DNA of 64,000 nucleotides from Agromyces agglutinans (GTDB lineage: Bacteria; Actinomycetota; Actinomycetes; Actinomycetales; Microbacteriaceae). A program made the position numbers and the translations under genes. The stretch covers positions 248,001-312,000 of the forward strand of contig NZ_WJIF01000002.1 in assembly GCF_009647605.1 (NCBI RefSeq), given 5' to 3'. The first letter of the stretch is position 1; the number at the start of each line of letters is the position of its first letter. Below are positions 44,041-51,714 of this stretch, piece after piece. Under the pieces are notes generated by a model. That model did no database searches. It was not told where the DNA came from and saw nothing but the letters and a program-made list of their open reading frames with translations.

Positions 44041-44628
44041 ATGAGAACACTCCGATACTCGATCAACGTCACGCTCGACGGCTGCTGCCATCACGAGGCG
44101 GGGCTGCCGCCCGACGAGGAGTCGATGCGCTACTGGACCGCCGAGATGGAGCGGGCCGACGCCCTGCTCTTCGGCCGGGTGACCTACGAGATGATGGAGG
44201 CCGCCTGGCGCAGACCGGCCACGGGAACCTGGCCGGACTGGATGGAGGAGTGGGAGATCCCGTTCGCCGAGGCCATCGACCGGGCCGAGAAGCACGTCGT
44301 CTCGGGCACGCTCGACCGCGTCGATTGGAATGCCGAGCTGGTCCGGGGCGACCTGGCGGAGGCCGTCCGGCGGCTCAAGGAGCAGCCGGGCGAGACCCTG
44401 TGGGTCGGTGGCGTGACGCTGCCCGTCGCGTTGGCCGACCTGGGGCTGATCGACGAGTACGAGTTCCTCGTGCAGCCGGTCCTCGCCGGGCACGGGCCGA
44501 CGCTGCTCGGCGGCATGCACGAGCGCATCAAGCTCGAACTCGTGGACCGCAGGGAGTTCCGGTCGGGCGTCGTCGCCCAGCGATACCGGCCCGTCAGCGC
44601 GCCAGCCACTCCAGCAGCCCGCGGTTGA
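44041..44628 (+). CDS. Dihydrofolate reductase-like (RibD_C) protein, second copy
   Basis: A 195-aa protein: MRTLRYSINVTLDGCCHHEAG, ADALLFGRVTYEMMEAAW, EKHVVSGTL, LWVGGVTLPVALADLGLIDEYEFLVQPVLAGHGPTLL. Same fold as the gene at 40725 but only distantly similar. The ATG at 44041 follows GAAGGGGG; TACAGT at 43946-43951 may be its -10. Its last codons overlap the 3' end of the convergent hydrolase pseudogene by 35 bases. Confidence 0.87.
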   Translation: MRTLRYSINVTLDGCCHHEAGLPPDEESMRYWTAEMERADALLFGRVTYEMMEAAWRRPATGTWPDWMEEWEIPFAEAIDRAEKHVVSGTLDRVDWNAELVRGDLAEAVRRLKEQPGETLWVGGVTLPVALADLGLIDEYEFLVQPVLAGHGPTLLGGMHERIKLELVDRREFRSGVVAQRYRPVSAPATPAARG

Positions 44629-45403
44629 ACGCGGCGGGCTGCTCCATGTTGGTCGCGTGACCCGCGCGCTCGATCACGGCCGAGTGCGCGAGCGGATTGA
44701 GCGCGGCCGAGGCCGCCGCGTGCGTGGCCGGCCACAGCTCGCTCTCGGCGCCGGCGACGAAGAGGGCGGGCACGTCGGCCGCGGCGACGACCTCGCGCCA
44801 GTCGCGCTTCGCATGGTCGTTCAACAGCTCGAGCTCGGCCGCGGTGAACTCGCGGTCGGCCGCCGACGGCCGCATCGCGAGCAGCAGCCGCACGATGCGC
44901 GCGACCCCCTTCGACCGCAGCGTGTACCGGCCGGGGTCGGGGATCTAGGTCGCGAAGAAGGTGTCGGCGTTCGAGTCGTCGTAGTCGTAGAACCCGTGCG
45001 GCCAGTCGGGCGCGTTACGCATCCTCGGCGTCTGGTCGACGATCACGACGTCGCGCACGCGCGCCGAGCCCGTCGCGGCGAGCATCGCCCAGATCGCGTT
45101 GCCGCCCATCGACCCGCCGACGAGTGTGGCGTCGTGCAGGTCGAGGGTCTCGAGCAGGTCGCGGAGGTCCTTTCCGTGCCGGGTCATCGTGTGGCTTCCT
45201 GCGGGGCCGACGTCGGATGCCCCGTGCCCGCGCCGGTCGAAGGCGATCACCCGGTACCCGGCCTTCGCGAGCGGCTTCACCTGCGATCGCCAGGTCGTTG
45301 CCGCGGCCTTGAACCCGGCGATGAGCACGACCGGCCGACCGGCGGGATCGCCGAAGGCTTCGAAGTGCAGGCGAGTGCCGTCGGAGGCGGTGAGGTCGGG
45401 CAT
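44594..45403 (-). pseudogene. Alpha/beta hydrolase interrupted by an in-frame amber codon
   Basis: One 270-codon reading frame of normal hydrolase length is broken by TAG at 44947-44945 (codon 153). The N-part has FKAAATTWRSQVKPLAKAGYRVIAFDRRGHGAS and the nucleophile LVGGSMGGNAIW. The C-part, in the same frame with no shift, has VPALFVAGAESELWPA (acid region) and the catalytic histidine in VIERAGHATNMEQP. Truncation would remove part of the triad, so the product should be inactive unless the codon is read through or is a sequencing error. It lies four bases after the membrane protein gene upstream. Confidence 0.8.
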
Positions 45404-45407
45404 GGGC

Positions 45408-46109
45408 TCAGATCTTCACGGGGTAGGTGAGCAGGATGACGACTCCCGCGATCGCGACGACGATCGCGAGCCCGAGCAGGGTCCGGGTGACCCACGGCTG
45501 CAGGTCGCGTTGCGACATGGCGGTGAGGAACAGCACGAGCGCGAACAGCACGGTCAGGATCGAATAGTTGTCGCCGCGCTGGTTGTTCTCGAGCGCGGTC
45601 TGGAACCGCTCGTCGGCGCGTGCGTTGAGGTCGGCCGCCTCCTCAGTGCCGGGCGGCACGTACTCCTCGAGCACGAACGGTCCCCGGGCTTCCCGGCCAC
45701 CCGCGTCCCACGCGTCGAACGCGACGCGGAACTCGGGCGTGAACCGCTCCTCGATGTACTCGATCAACGCGGTGTCGCCGCGCTGGTTCGCGAGCACCCA
45801 CTCGACCCAGATCGCCTGGTCGTTCGCTCGCGCGTCGCGCGCCTGACTCGAATAGTCGGCCGCTTGCACGCGGGCACTCGAGGCCTGGCTGAAGGCGATC
45901 GACATCTCGCCGCCCCACTTCGACGACTGGAATCCGCACCACGCCGTCAGCACGGCGACCGTCGAGAGCAGGAACACCGCGACCGCGTCGATGATCCGCT
46001 GGCGGATCACGTCGCCGCGATCGGGTGCGCCGGCAGGCGCCGCACCGTTCGTGGATGCCTCGTCGTGAGCGGATGCCTCGGCGGCGGCGCTGGCGGATTC
46101 CCCGGTCAT
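45408..46109 (-). CDS. Hypothetical membrane protein with coiled periplasmic-type loop
   Basis: A 233-aa protein: an Ala/Ser-rich cytoplasmic N-terminus (about 45 residues), one helix (IIDAVAVFLLSTVAVLTAWCGFQSSKW), a polar, probably helical middle of about 110 residues (SSQARDARANDQAIWVEWVLANQRGD), then two helices at the C-terminus. The layout resembles DUF4337-type proteins but I am not confident of the family. It precedes the hydrolase pseudogene by four bases, implying cotranscription. Confidence 0.65.
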   Translation of the reverse strand: MTGESASAAAEASAHDEASTNGAAPAGAPDRGDVIRQRIIDAVAVFLLSTVAVLTAWCGFQSSKWGGEMSIAFSQASSARVQAADYSSQARDARANDQAIWVEWVLANQRGDTALIEYIEERFTPEFRVAFDAWDAGGREARGPFVLEEYVPPGTEEAADLNARADERFQTALENNQRGDNYSILTVLFALVLFLTAMSQRDLQPWVTRTLLGLAIVVAIAGVVILLTYPVKI

Positions 46110-46183
46110 GCTCCGATCATGGCCGATCCCGGGCGCGTCGGCGCGAGGCATCCATCGCATGTCGCGCATGACCCGTCGCGCGA

Positions 46184-47029
46184 TCAGCGGATCGGGTCCT
46201 CGGAGAGGTCGCGCACGGAGTAGAACTCCTGGTCCCAGAGCAGGTACGTCAGCCAGTTCGGCAGCAGGTACGACTCCTGCATGAAGTTCGCCTGCGAGGC
46301 GTGGATGCTCCAGCCCTCGTGCTTCTTCTGCGGCTCGGCGCTCATCGCGAGGTCGGGCTTCGGCTGGTGCTCGACCACGAAGGCGCCCGTCTCGCCGCCG
46401 AACATCGAGAGCGCGGTCGAGGGGCTGATCGTGTAGACGAGGTGCGTCGGGCCGGAGTAGGCGCCGTCGGATGCCGCGAGCTCGGCGATCGCCCGTTCGG
46501 TGATCTCGCCCATGCGCATGTGGTCGGCGTGGCCGGTCGCGCCGGACTCCGGCCAGAAGCCGACGACGACGTCGGGCTTCACGCGCTCCATCTCGGCGAC
46601 GACGCGGTCGACGAGCTCCTGCTCGTCGACGTCGGGCACGCCGCCGTCGGGGTAGTCCCAGACGACATGGCGGTCGACGCCGAGGTTCCAGCTGTTCTTC
46701 AGCGCCTCAGCCGTCCGGATTTCGGCGAGGTCGGACTGGCGGCCGACCTGCGGCGACTGCTCGCCGGCCTCGCCGGGGGTCGCCGTGATCATCGCGGTGT
46801 ACGCGCCGTCGTCGCGCTTGGCGCGCCAGAACAGGCCGTTGACGGTCTGCTCGTCGTCGGGGTGCGCGAAGACGCCGAGGACGCGGGTGCCGCCGAGCTC
46901 GCCGATGACGGAGTCGACGCCGCGGGCGGTCGGTTCGTGGAAGAGGTGGCGGCCTGCCCAGTAGACCCCGCCGACGAGGGCGGCGAGCAGGGCTGCGGCG
47001 ACGATGAGCGCGACGGTGCGCTTGCGCAT
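46184..47029 (-). CDS. Membrane-anchored PIG-L family deacetylase
   Basis: A 281-aa protein with an N-terminal membrane anchor (VALIVAAALLAALVGGVYWAG). The zinc motif AHPDDE (residues 55-60) and a second ligand histidine in GATGHADHMRMGEIT define the PIG-L/LmbE family, which removes acetyl groups from N-acetylglucosamine-type substrates. The anchor suggests action outside the cell or at the membrane; the substrate is unknown. Upstream GGAG is rather far from the ATG at 47029. Confidence 0.86.
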   Translation of the reverse strand: MRKRTVALIVAAALLAALVGGVYWAGRHLFHEPTARGVDSVIGELGGTRVLGVFAHPDDEQTVNGLFWRAKRDDGAYTAMITATPGEAGEQSPQVGRQSDLAEIRTAEALKNSWNLGVDRHVVWDYPDGGVPDVDEQELVDRVVAEMERVKPDVVVGFWPESGATGHADHMRMGEITERAIAELAASDGAYSGPTHLVYTISPSTALSMFGGETGAFVVEHQPKPDLAMSAEPQKKHEGWSIHASQANFMQESYLLPNWLTYLLWDQEFYSVRDLSEDPIR

Positions 47030-47151
47030 GGGGGGATGCTCCGGTTCGGGTTCGGCGGCCTCGGGGCTGGCCGCGCAGAGCATGCTAACCCGTCCTGGAA
47101 CCGATGCCGAATCCTGCTCGGTTTCGCGCGGCCGCCGAGGGCCGCGGCGAC

Positions 47152-47538
47152 TCAGCGCGCGCGATTGGCCTCGGGCCTGGGCACGAGGTACTTCGCGGCG
47201 AGCCAGCCGATGATGGCGGTCACCACCCACACGACCACCGCGGCCAGGATCCACGCGCCGACGCCGTCGAAGCTGAGCCCGTCGGAGAGGAGCGTCGCCA
47301 GCCACAGTGCGAGGAACGTCGACAGCAGCCCGGCGATGCCGGCGATGGTCGGCGCCGAGCGCTGGAACAGGCGGTCGACCAGCCAGGCGATGAGCGCCTG
47401 CGCGACGGCGAACACGATGATCGCGAACAGGAATCCGGCCAGGTGCACGTGGAAGCCGGGGATCAGGAGCGAGGCGATGAACAGGCCGAGCGCCGCGGAA
47501 CCCAGGAACACCGCGAGCCGGATCAGGAGGCGCATCAT
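47152..47538 (-). CDS. Phage-holin-family (4TM, PF04020-like) membrane protein
   Basis: A 128-aa protein made of four membrane helices, with LLIPGFHVHLAGFLFAIIVFAVAQALIAWLV resembling Phage_holin_4_2. These chromosomal proteins are not phage lysis genes; function unknown. The first ATG (47538) is supported by TAGTCT ending six bases upstream; a second ATG follows immediately. Confidence 0.75.
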   Translation of the reverse strand: MMRLLIRLAVFLGSAALGLFIASLLIPGFHVHLAGFLFAIIVFAVAQALIAWLVDRLFQRSAPTIAGIAGLLSTFLALWLATLLSDGLSFDGVGAWILAAVVVWVVTAIIGWLAAKYLVPRPEANRAR

Positions 47539-47544
47539 GCCCGG

Positions 47545-47550
47545 AGACTA
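47545..47550 (-). promoter_or_regulatory. -10 hexamer TAGTCT, leaderless start of the holin-like gene
   Basis: Minus-strand TAGTCT ends six bases before the ATG at 47538. Confidence 0.45.
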
Positions 47551-47617
47551 CTGCGGAAGCGGGGCATCCGTTGCCGTGGCATGCCGGAGGGAGGAACATG
47601 GCCCCGGGGGTGGCAGG

Positions 47618-48949
47618 GTGCCCGAGAACGCAGACGCAGCAACCGGCGCCGGCGCCGGCGTGAACCGCGGGGCGCGCCGCGTGCAGGCGGTGTACTTCAC
47701 GCTGCTGACCGGCAACACGCTCGCGGCATCCTTCATCTGGGGCGTGAACACGCTGTTCCTGCTCGACGCGGGGCTCTCGAATCTCGAGGCGTTCGCGGCG
47801 AACGCGTTCTTCTCGCTCGGCATGCTCATCTTCGAGGTGCCGACCGGCGTCGTCGCCGACACGCTCGGCCGCCGGGTGTCGTACCTGCTCGGCACGGTCA
47901 CCCTCGCGGCGACCACCGTGCTCTACTACCTCCTCTGGGTGGTCGAGGGGCCGTTCTGGGCGTGGGCGGTCGTGTCGGTGCTGCTCGGGCTCGGCTTCAC
48001 GTTCTTCTCGGGTGCGGTCGAGGCGTGGCTCGTCGATGCCCTGACCGCGACGGGGTACCGCGGCGACCTCGAGCGCGTGTTCGGGCGCGGACTCGCGGTG
48101 TCGGGCGCCGCGATGTTCGTGGGCTCGCTCGCCGGCGGCGCGCTGGCGCAGCTCACGAACCTGGGCGTGCCGTTCCTCGTGCGCGCCGGCATCCTGGTCG
48201 TGATGTTCGTCGTGGCGGCGCTCGTCATGCGAGACCTCGGCTTCACGCCCGAGGGACGCGCGCATCCGATCCGCGCAACGAAGGAGGTCGTCCGTGCGTC
48301 GCTGAAGTACGGCCTCGGCGTGAGGTCGGTACGGTACGTGATGTTCGCGTCCTTCTTCACGAGCGGTGTCGGCTTCTACGTCTTCTACGCGCTGCAGCCC
48401 TACCTCGTCGAGCTCTGGGGCGACGCGGGCGCGTACTCGATCGCGGGCCTCGCGGCGGCCATCCTGTCGGGGTCGCAGGTCATCGGCGGCTGGATGGCGC
48501 CCTGGGTCCGCAACCGCTTCCGCAAGCGCACGACGACCATCATCCTGAGCCTCGTCGTCAGCACGGGGGTGCTCGTCGCACTGGGACTCACCCGCAGCTT
48601 CTGGGTCGCGCTCGTGCTGCTCGTCGTCTGGGGTCTCGTCGATGCGGCGGCCGGCCCCGTGCAGCAGGCGTACCTCAACGACATGATCCCGTCGCGCCAG
48701 CGCGCGACGGTGCTCTCCTTCGACTCGCTGCTCGGGTCGTCGGGCGGTGCGGTGATCCAGCCGGTGCTCGGCCGCTCTGCCGACCTCTGGGGATACCCCG
48801 GCTCGCTCGTGCTGAGCGGGGCGTTCCAGGTGCTCGCCGTGCCGTTCCTCTGGCTGAGCCGGCGGCAGCAGGCGCCGGCGGACGTCTCGGCCGGCGGTGC
48901 ACTCGACGCGCCGACGGATGCCGCCGTGCCCGACGGGCCGTTGCCGTAG
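47618..48949 (+). CDS. MFS transporter
   Basis: A 443-aa protein with about 12 helices: AVYFTLLTGNTLAASFIWGVNTLFLLDAGLS, then motif A-like FEVPTGVVADTLGRRVSYLLG. The C-terminal tail is Ala/Asp-rich. The family is that of YxiO-like or tetracycline-type exporters; substrate unknown. The GTG at 47618 begins VPENADAATG; the site GGGTGGCAGG upstream is weak, so the start is uncertain by a few codons. Confidence 0.8.
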   Translation: MPENADAATGAGAGVNRGARRVQAVYFTLLTGNTLAASFIWGVNTLFLLDAGLSNLEAFAANAFFSLGMLIFEVPTGVVADTLGRRVSYLLGTVTLAATTVLYYLLWVVEGPFWAWAVVSVLLGLGFTFFSGAVEAWLVDALTATGYRGDLERVFGRGLAVSGAAMFVGSLAGGALAQLTNLGVPFLVRAGILVVMFVVAALVMRDLGFTPEGRAHPIRATKEVVRASLKYGLGVRSVRYVMFASFFTSGVGFYVFYALQPYLVELWGDAGAYSIAGLAAAILSGSQVIGGWMAPWVRNRFRKRTTTIILSLVVSTGVLVALGLTRSFWVALVLLVVWGLVDAAAGPVQQAYLNDMIPSRQRATVLSFDSLLGSSGGAVIQPVLGRSADLWGYPGSLVLSGAFQVLAVPFLWLSRRQQAPADVSAGGALDAPTDAAVPDGPLP

Positions 48950-48963
48950 GCGGGCATCCGTCG
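48912..48963 (+). terminator. GGATGCC hairpin at the end of the MFS gene
   Basis: CGACGGATGCC (48912-48922, still coding) and GGCATCCGTCG (48953-48963, beyond the stop) are perfect 11-bp arms around a 30-nt loop. Confidence 0.5.
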
Positions 48964-49047
48964 ACCCTCGCCGGTGGCCCGCGAACCTCGCATAGACCGG
49001 GCGTCACCGTTCCGGCTACCCCCCTTGCGGGGGACAACGAGTCCGCC

Positions 49048-49053
49048 TAGGGT
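49048..49053 (+). promoter_or_regulatory. -10 hexamer TAGGGT, leaderless start
   Basis: TAGGGT ends six bases before the ATG at 49060. Confidence 0.45.
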
Positions 49054-49059
49054 TGCCGG

Positions 49060-50079
49060 ATGTCCGAGCCCATGCACCGGCGTCGCCCCGTCCCCGGGCG
49101 GCACCGGCAGTGGACCCGGGTTCTCCGCGAACGGGCCGCCCTCATCGGCGGCGGGTTCGCGGTCGTCGCCCTCTGCGCCGCGGGCGTCGGGCTCGGAGCG
49201 TACGCCGCGATCGGCGAGGGTGCCAGGCCAACCACGGTCGACGGCACGACCGGCATCGCCGCGCCGCCGAGCCCGACGTCGGGCGAGGGCGAGGGGGCCG
49301 GCGCCGAAGACGGCTCGCTCGAGACGACGCCGCTGCCCGAGGCATCCGGGCCGCCCGCATCGGCGCAGCCGTCGCCGAAGCCGTCGCCCGGGCCCACCCC
49401 ACCGCCGACGCAGGGCAAGCCGCAGCAGCCGTCGCCGAACCCCGACCCGACCGACCCCAGGTCGGCGAAGTACAACCCGTACGTCACGCCGGGGGATCCG
49501 GCCTTTGTCACCGATGACGCGAAGCGCGCATGGCTCGGCCGCCAGGCGGTCATCCGCGAGTGCATGGCCGCCGCCGGGTTCTCCTACCTCGAATGGCAGT
49601 GGTGGTTCGGCGGAAGCCCCATGCCACCCAACCTCGATACCGACGCCCAGAACTCGTGGATGAGCGCCCTCCGCGGCGAGGCCCTCGCCGACCCCGAGGT
49701 CGGCTGGGACCGGGCCGGGTGCGAGGGGCAGGCCCAGCACGCCGCCGACGAGGCCGAGGCGGCCGGAACGCCGTTGACCGCCGAACTGCTGCCGATGCCC
49801 GACGGGCCGACGCCGCGCGAACGCTGGCTCGAGTTCCAGGACGCCGTGCGCACGTGCATGGCCGACGCGGGCCACGAGTACCGGTACTGGGAATTCTGGA
49901 ACCCCGAGTACGCCGGCGACGGCGGCCCGGCTGCGATGCCTCCGGGGCTCGACGACGCGGCGCGCGCGGCCTGGAACACGGCCGCCTTCGGATCCCCCGA
50001 CGGGGGCGACGGGTCCCTCGACACCGGCGGATGCTGGACGATCGGCGCCGACCGGACCGCCTACAGCGAGTGGAGCTGA
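49060..50079 (+). CDS. Hypothetical anchored extracellular protein with duplicated Cys/aromatic motif
   Basis: A 339-aa protein: a basic N-terminus, one membrane helix (ALIGGGFAVVALCAAGVGLGAYAAI, about 28-52), a Pro/Ser/Gly-rich linker (about 65-135) and a mature domain with two related segments. These are IRECMAAAGFSYLEWQWWF and VRTCMADAGHEYRYWEFW, each followed by a Met/Pro-rich stretch and another Cys. The four Cys could form disulfides. No family recognised. The next gene, a DUF4232 lipoprotein, is also extracellular. Confidence 0.7.
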   Translation: MSEPMHRRRPVPGRHRQWTRVLRERAALIGGGFAVVALCAAGVGLGAYAAIGEGARPTTVDGTTGIAAPPSPTSGEGEGAGAEDGSLETTPLPEASGPPASAQPSPKPSPGPTPPPTQGKPQQPSPNPDPTDPRSAKYNPYVTPGDPAFVTDDAKRAWLGRQAVIRECMAAAGFSYLEWQWWFGGSPMPPNLDTDAQNSWMSALRGEALADPEVGWDRAGCEGQAQHAADEAEAAGTPLTAELLPMPDGPTPRERWLEFQDAVRTCMADAGHEYRYWEFWNPEYAGDGGPAAMPPGLDDAARAAWNTAAFGSPDGGDGSLDTGGCWTIGADRTAYSEWS

Positions 50080-50174
50080 CCGGGCCGCATCAGGGCTGCC
50101 CCTCTTCCCCCGGTGCTGTGGGCATCACTACCATGGGGCCACCGTGCCGCCGCTGGCCGGGGGAAGAGGCACGG

Positions 50175-50936
50175 ATGCCACGCACGAACGGTCTCGTCAT
50201 CGGCCTGCTCGCCGCCGTACTCCTGGCGGGATGCGCTGCGGCGCCCGGCGGGGACGCACACGACGCCGACGGCGCCGGCCACGCGCCGGTCGCCTCGGCC
50301 GTCGCCGTCGGCTCGATCGACTCATCGGTGACGTTCCGCGATCGGTGGGTTCGCCCGCTCCCGCCCGTCCTGCCGGCAGCCGCGGAGGCGCCGGCCGGCC
50401 CAGCGGTCGGCGCGACGTCGGCGGACGCCGACGCCCCCGCCGGCGCGGCCGTCTCCGACGATGCGGCGTCGCGGTCCGACGCGCCGGATGCGGTGTCCGG
50501 GGCATCCGGCGGGGAGGTGCCGCACTGCCTCGACGAGAACCTGCGCGGCGAGTACGTCGCCCGGCCGCACGACTCGGGCGCCGGTCAGTTCTTCGGCGAC
50601 CTCGTGTTCTCCAACCTCTCGCCTGAGACCTGCTGGCTCCGCGGCTGGCCGGGTCTCGTCGCGGAAGACGCGGACGGCAACCGGCTCGGCTGGCCGGCAG
50701 GGGCCGAGGGCACCGACTGGGAGTACCTCGAGCTGGCGCCGCACGGCGGCCGCGCGGTCGCGCTGCTGCACGGCTCGCAGCCGGGCGCGTACGGGTGCCC
50801 CGAGACGACGTCCACGCGTCTGCGCGCGTTCATCACGTCTGATGGTGCCGGTGCAGGGATCCCGATCGACGTCGCGCTCCCGGTCTGCGCTGACAGCACC
50901 TCCACGCTCGGCGTCGGCCCGCTGCTCGCGGGCTGA
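50175..50936 (+). CDS. DUF4232 lipoprotein
   Basis: A 253-aa precursor with a lipobox LLAGC (Cys20). An Ala/Asp-rich region follows to about residue 110, then a DUF4232 domain (about 118-252: GAGQFFGDLVFSNLSPETCWLRGWPGLVAEDADGNRLG, then LELAPHGGRAVALLHGSQPG). DUF4232 domains are extracellular beta-sandwiches of unknown role. GGGGGAAGAGG precedes the ATG at 50175. TACCAT at about 50129 could be its -10. Confidence 0.87.
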   Translation: MPRTNGLVIGLLAAVLLAGCAAAPGGDAHDADGAGHAPVASAVAVGSIDSSVTFRDRWVRPLPPVLPAAAEAPAGPAVGATSADADAPAGAAVSDDAASRSDAPDAVSGASGGEVPHCLDENLRGEYVARPHDSGAGQFFGDLVFSNLSPETCWLRGWPGLVAEDADGNRLGWPAGAEGTDWEYLELAPHGGRAVALLHGSQPGAYGCPETTSTRLRAFITSDGAGAGIPIDVALPVCADSTSTLGVGPLLAG

Positions 50937-50978
50937 CCGGCTGACCGGCGCGTCGGCCGCCGACCGCGCGCCGCCGCC

Positions 50979-51644
50979 TCAGCCGCCGAGCACCGCGACG
51001 GTGCCGTTGAGCTCGGCGGCAGGGGCATCCCACATGGCGACGACGGATGCCGCGAGCCGGTCTTCGAGGCCGCCGAGCGAGCCGACGCGGAAGACGACCG
51101 ACGCCGCCCGCCCGTCGGACTGCGCGAACGCGTGCGCGAGCGAGCGCATCCACGACTCGCTCGCCGCCTTCACCGCCGTGTAGTTCGCGCTCGCGGCGCT
51201 CGGGTGCTCGACGGTCGTCGATGACACGATCGTGATGCGCCCGGCCTCCGAGCGCACGAGGTCGTCGAAGAAGGCCCGGCTCACGTGCCGCAGCGCCGTG
51301 AACGAGCGCTCGAGGAAGCGGTAGTCCTCGTCGGTCTGGCCGAGGATGCCGCCGCCGCCGCGCCACCCGCCGACGAGGTGCACGACCCCGTCGAGGTCGC
51401 CGACCCGCGCGTGCACGCGCATCGCGAGCTCGAGCACCTGGTCGCCGTCGGCGAGGTCGGCGACCTCGCCGACGACGCCGGGCACCTCGCGCTCGAGCGC
51501 CTCGATGCGACCCGCATCGCTCCCGACGACGACGACGCGCGCACCCGCATCGACGAGGGCGCGCGCGACCGCGTGGCCCGCGACGCTCGTCGCGCCGGCG
51601 ATGAGCACGGTGCGGCCGTCGAGGTCGGTGGGGTGGTCGGTCAT
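50979..51644 (-). CDS. Short-chain dehydrogenase/reductase
   Basis: A 221-aa SDR: coenzyme motif VLIAGATSVAGHAVARALVDAG (about 13-34), an AxDLAD-like EVADLADGDQ, VHLVGG, then the catalytic Ser...Tyr-x-x-x-Lys in ITIVSSTTVEHPSAASANYTAVKAASES. NADP(H) preference and substrate unknown. GGAGGAG precedes the ATG. It sits 70 bases downstream of the DUF6421 gene on the same strand, suggesting one transcript. Confidence 0.88.
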   Translation of the reverse strand: MTDHPTDLDGRTVLIAGATSVAGHAVARALVDAGARVVVVGSDAGRIEALEREVPGVVGEVADLADGDQVLELAMRVHARVGDLDGVVHLVGGWRGGGGILGQTDEDYRFLERSFTALRHVSRAFFDDLVRSEAGRITIVSSTTVEHPSAASANYTAVKAASESWMRSLAHAFAQSDGRAASVVFRVGSLGGLEDRLAASVVAMWDAPAAELNGTVAVLGG

Positions 51645-51714
51645 GTCGGCTCCTCCGGAGTGGTTCGTGGTCGAAGACCGAAGCGTATCGAGCCCCGGCG
51701 CGCGGCGCGCGCCG

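Noticed and set aside
47152..47538. Prophage holin
   Set aside because: No lysin, capsid, integrase or other phage gene nearby; the family is common on chromosomes.
46184..48265. Single long fusion of PIG-L deacetylase with an upstream domain
   Set aside because: The extra 400 codons are a shadow of the MFS gene; a membrane anchor begins at the ATG at 47029.
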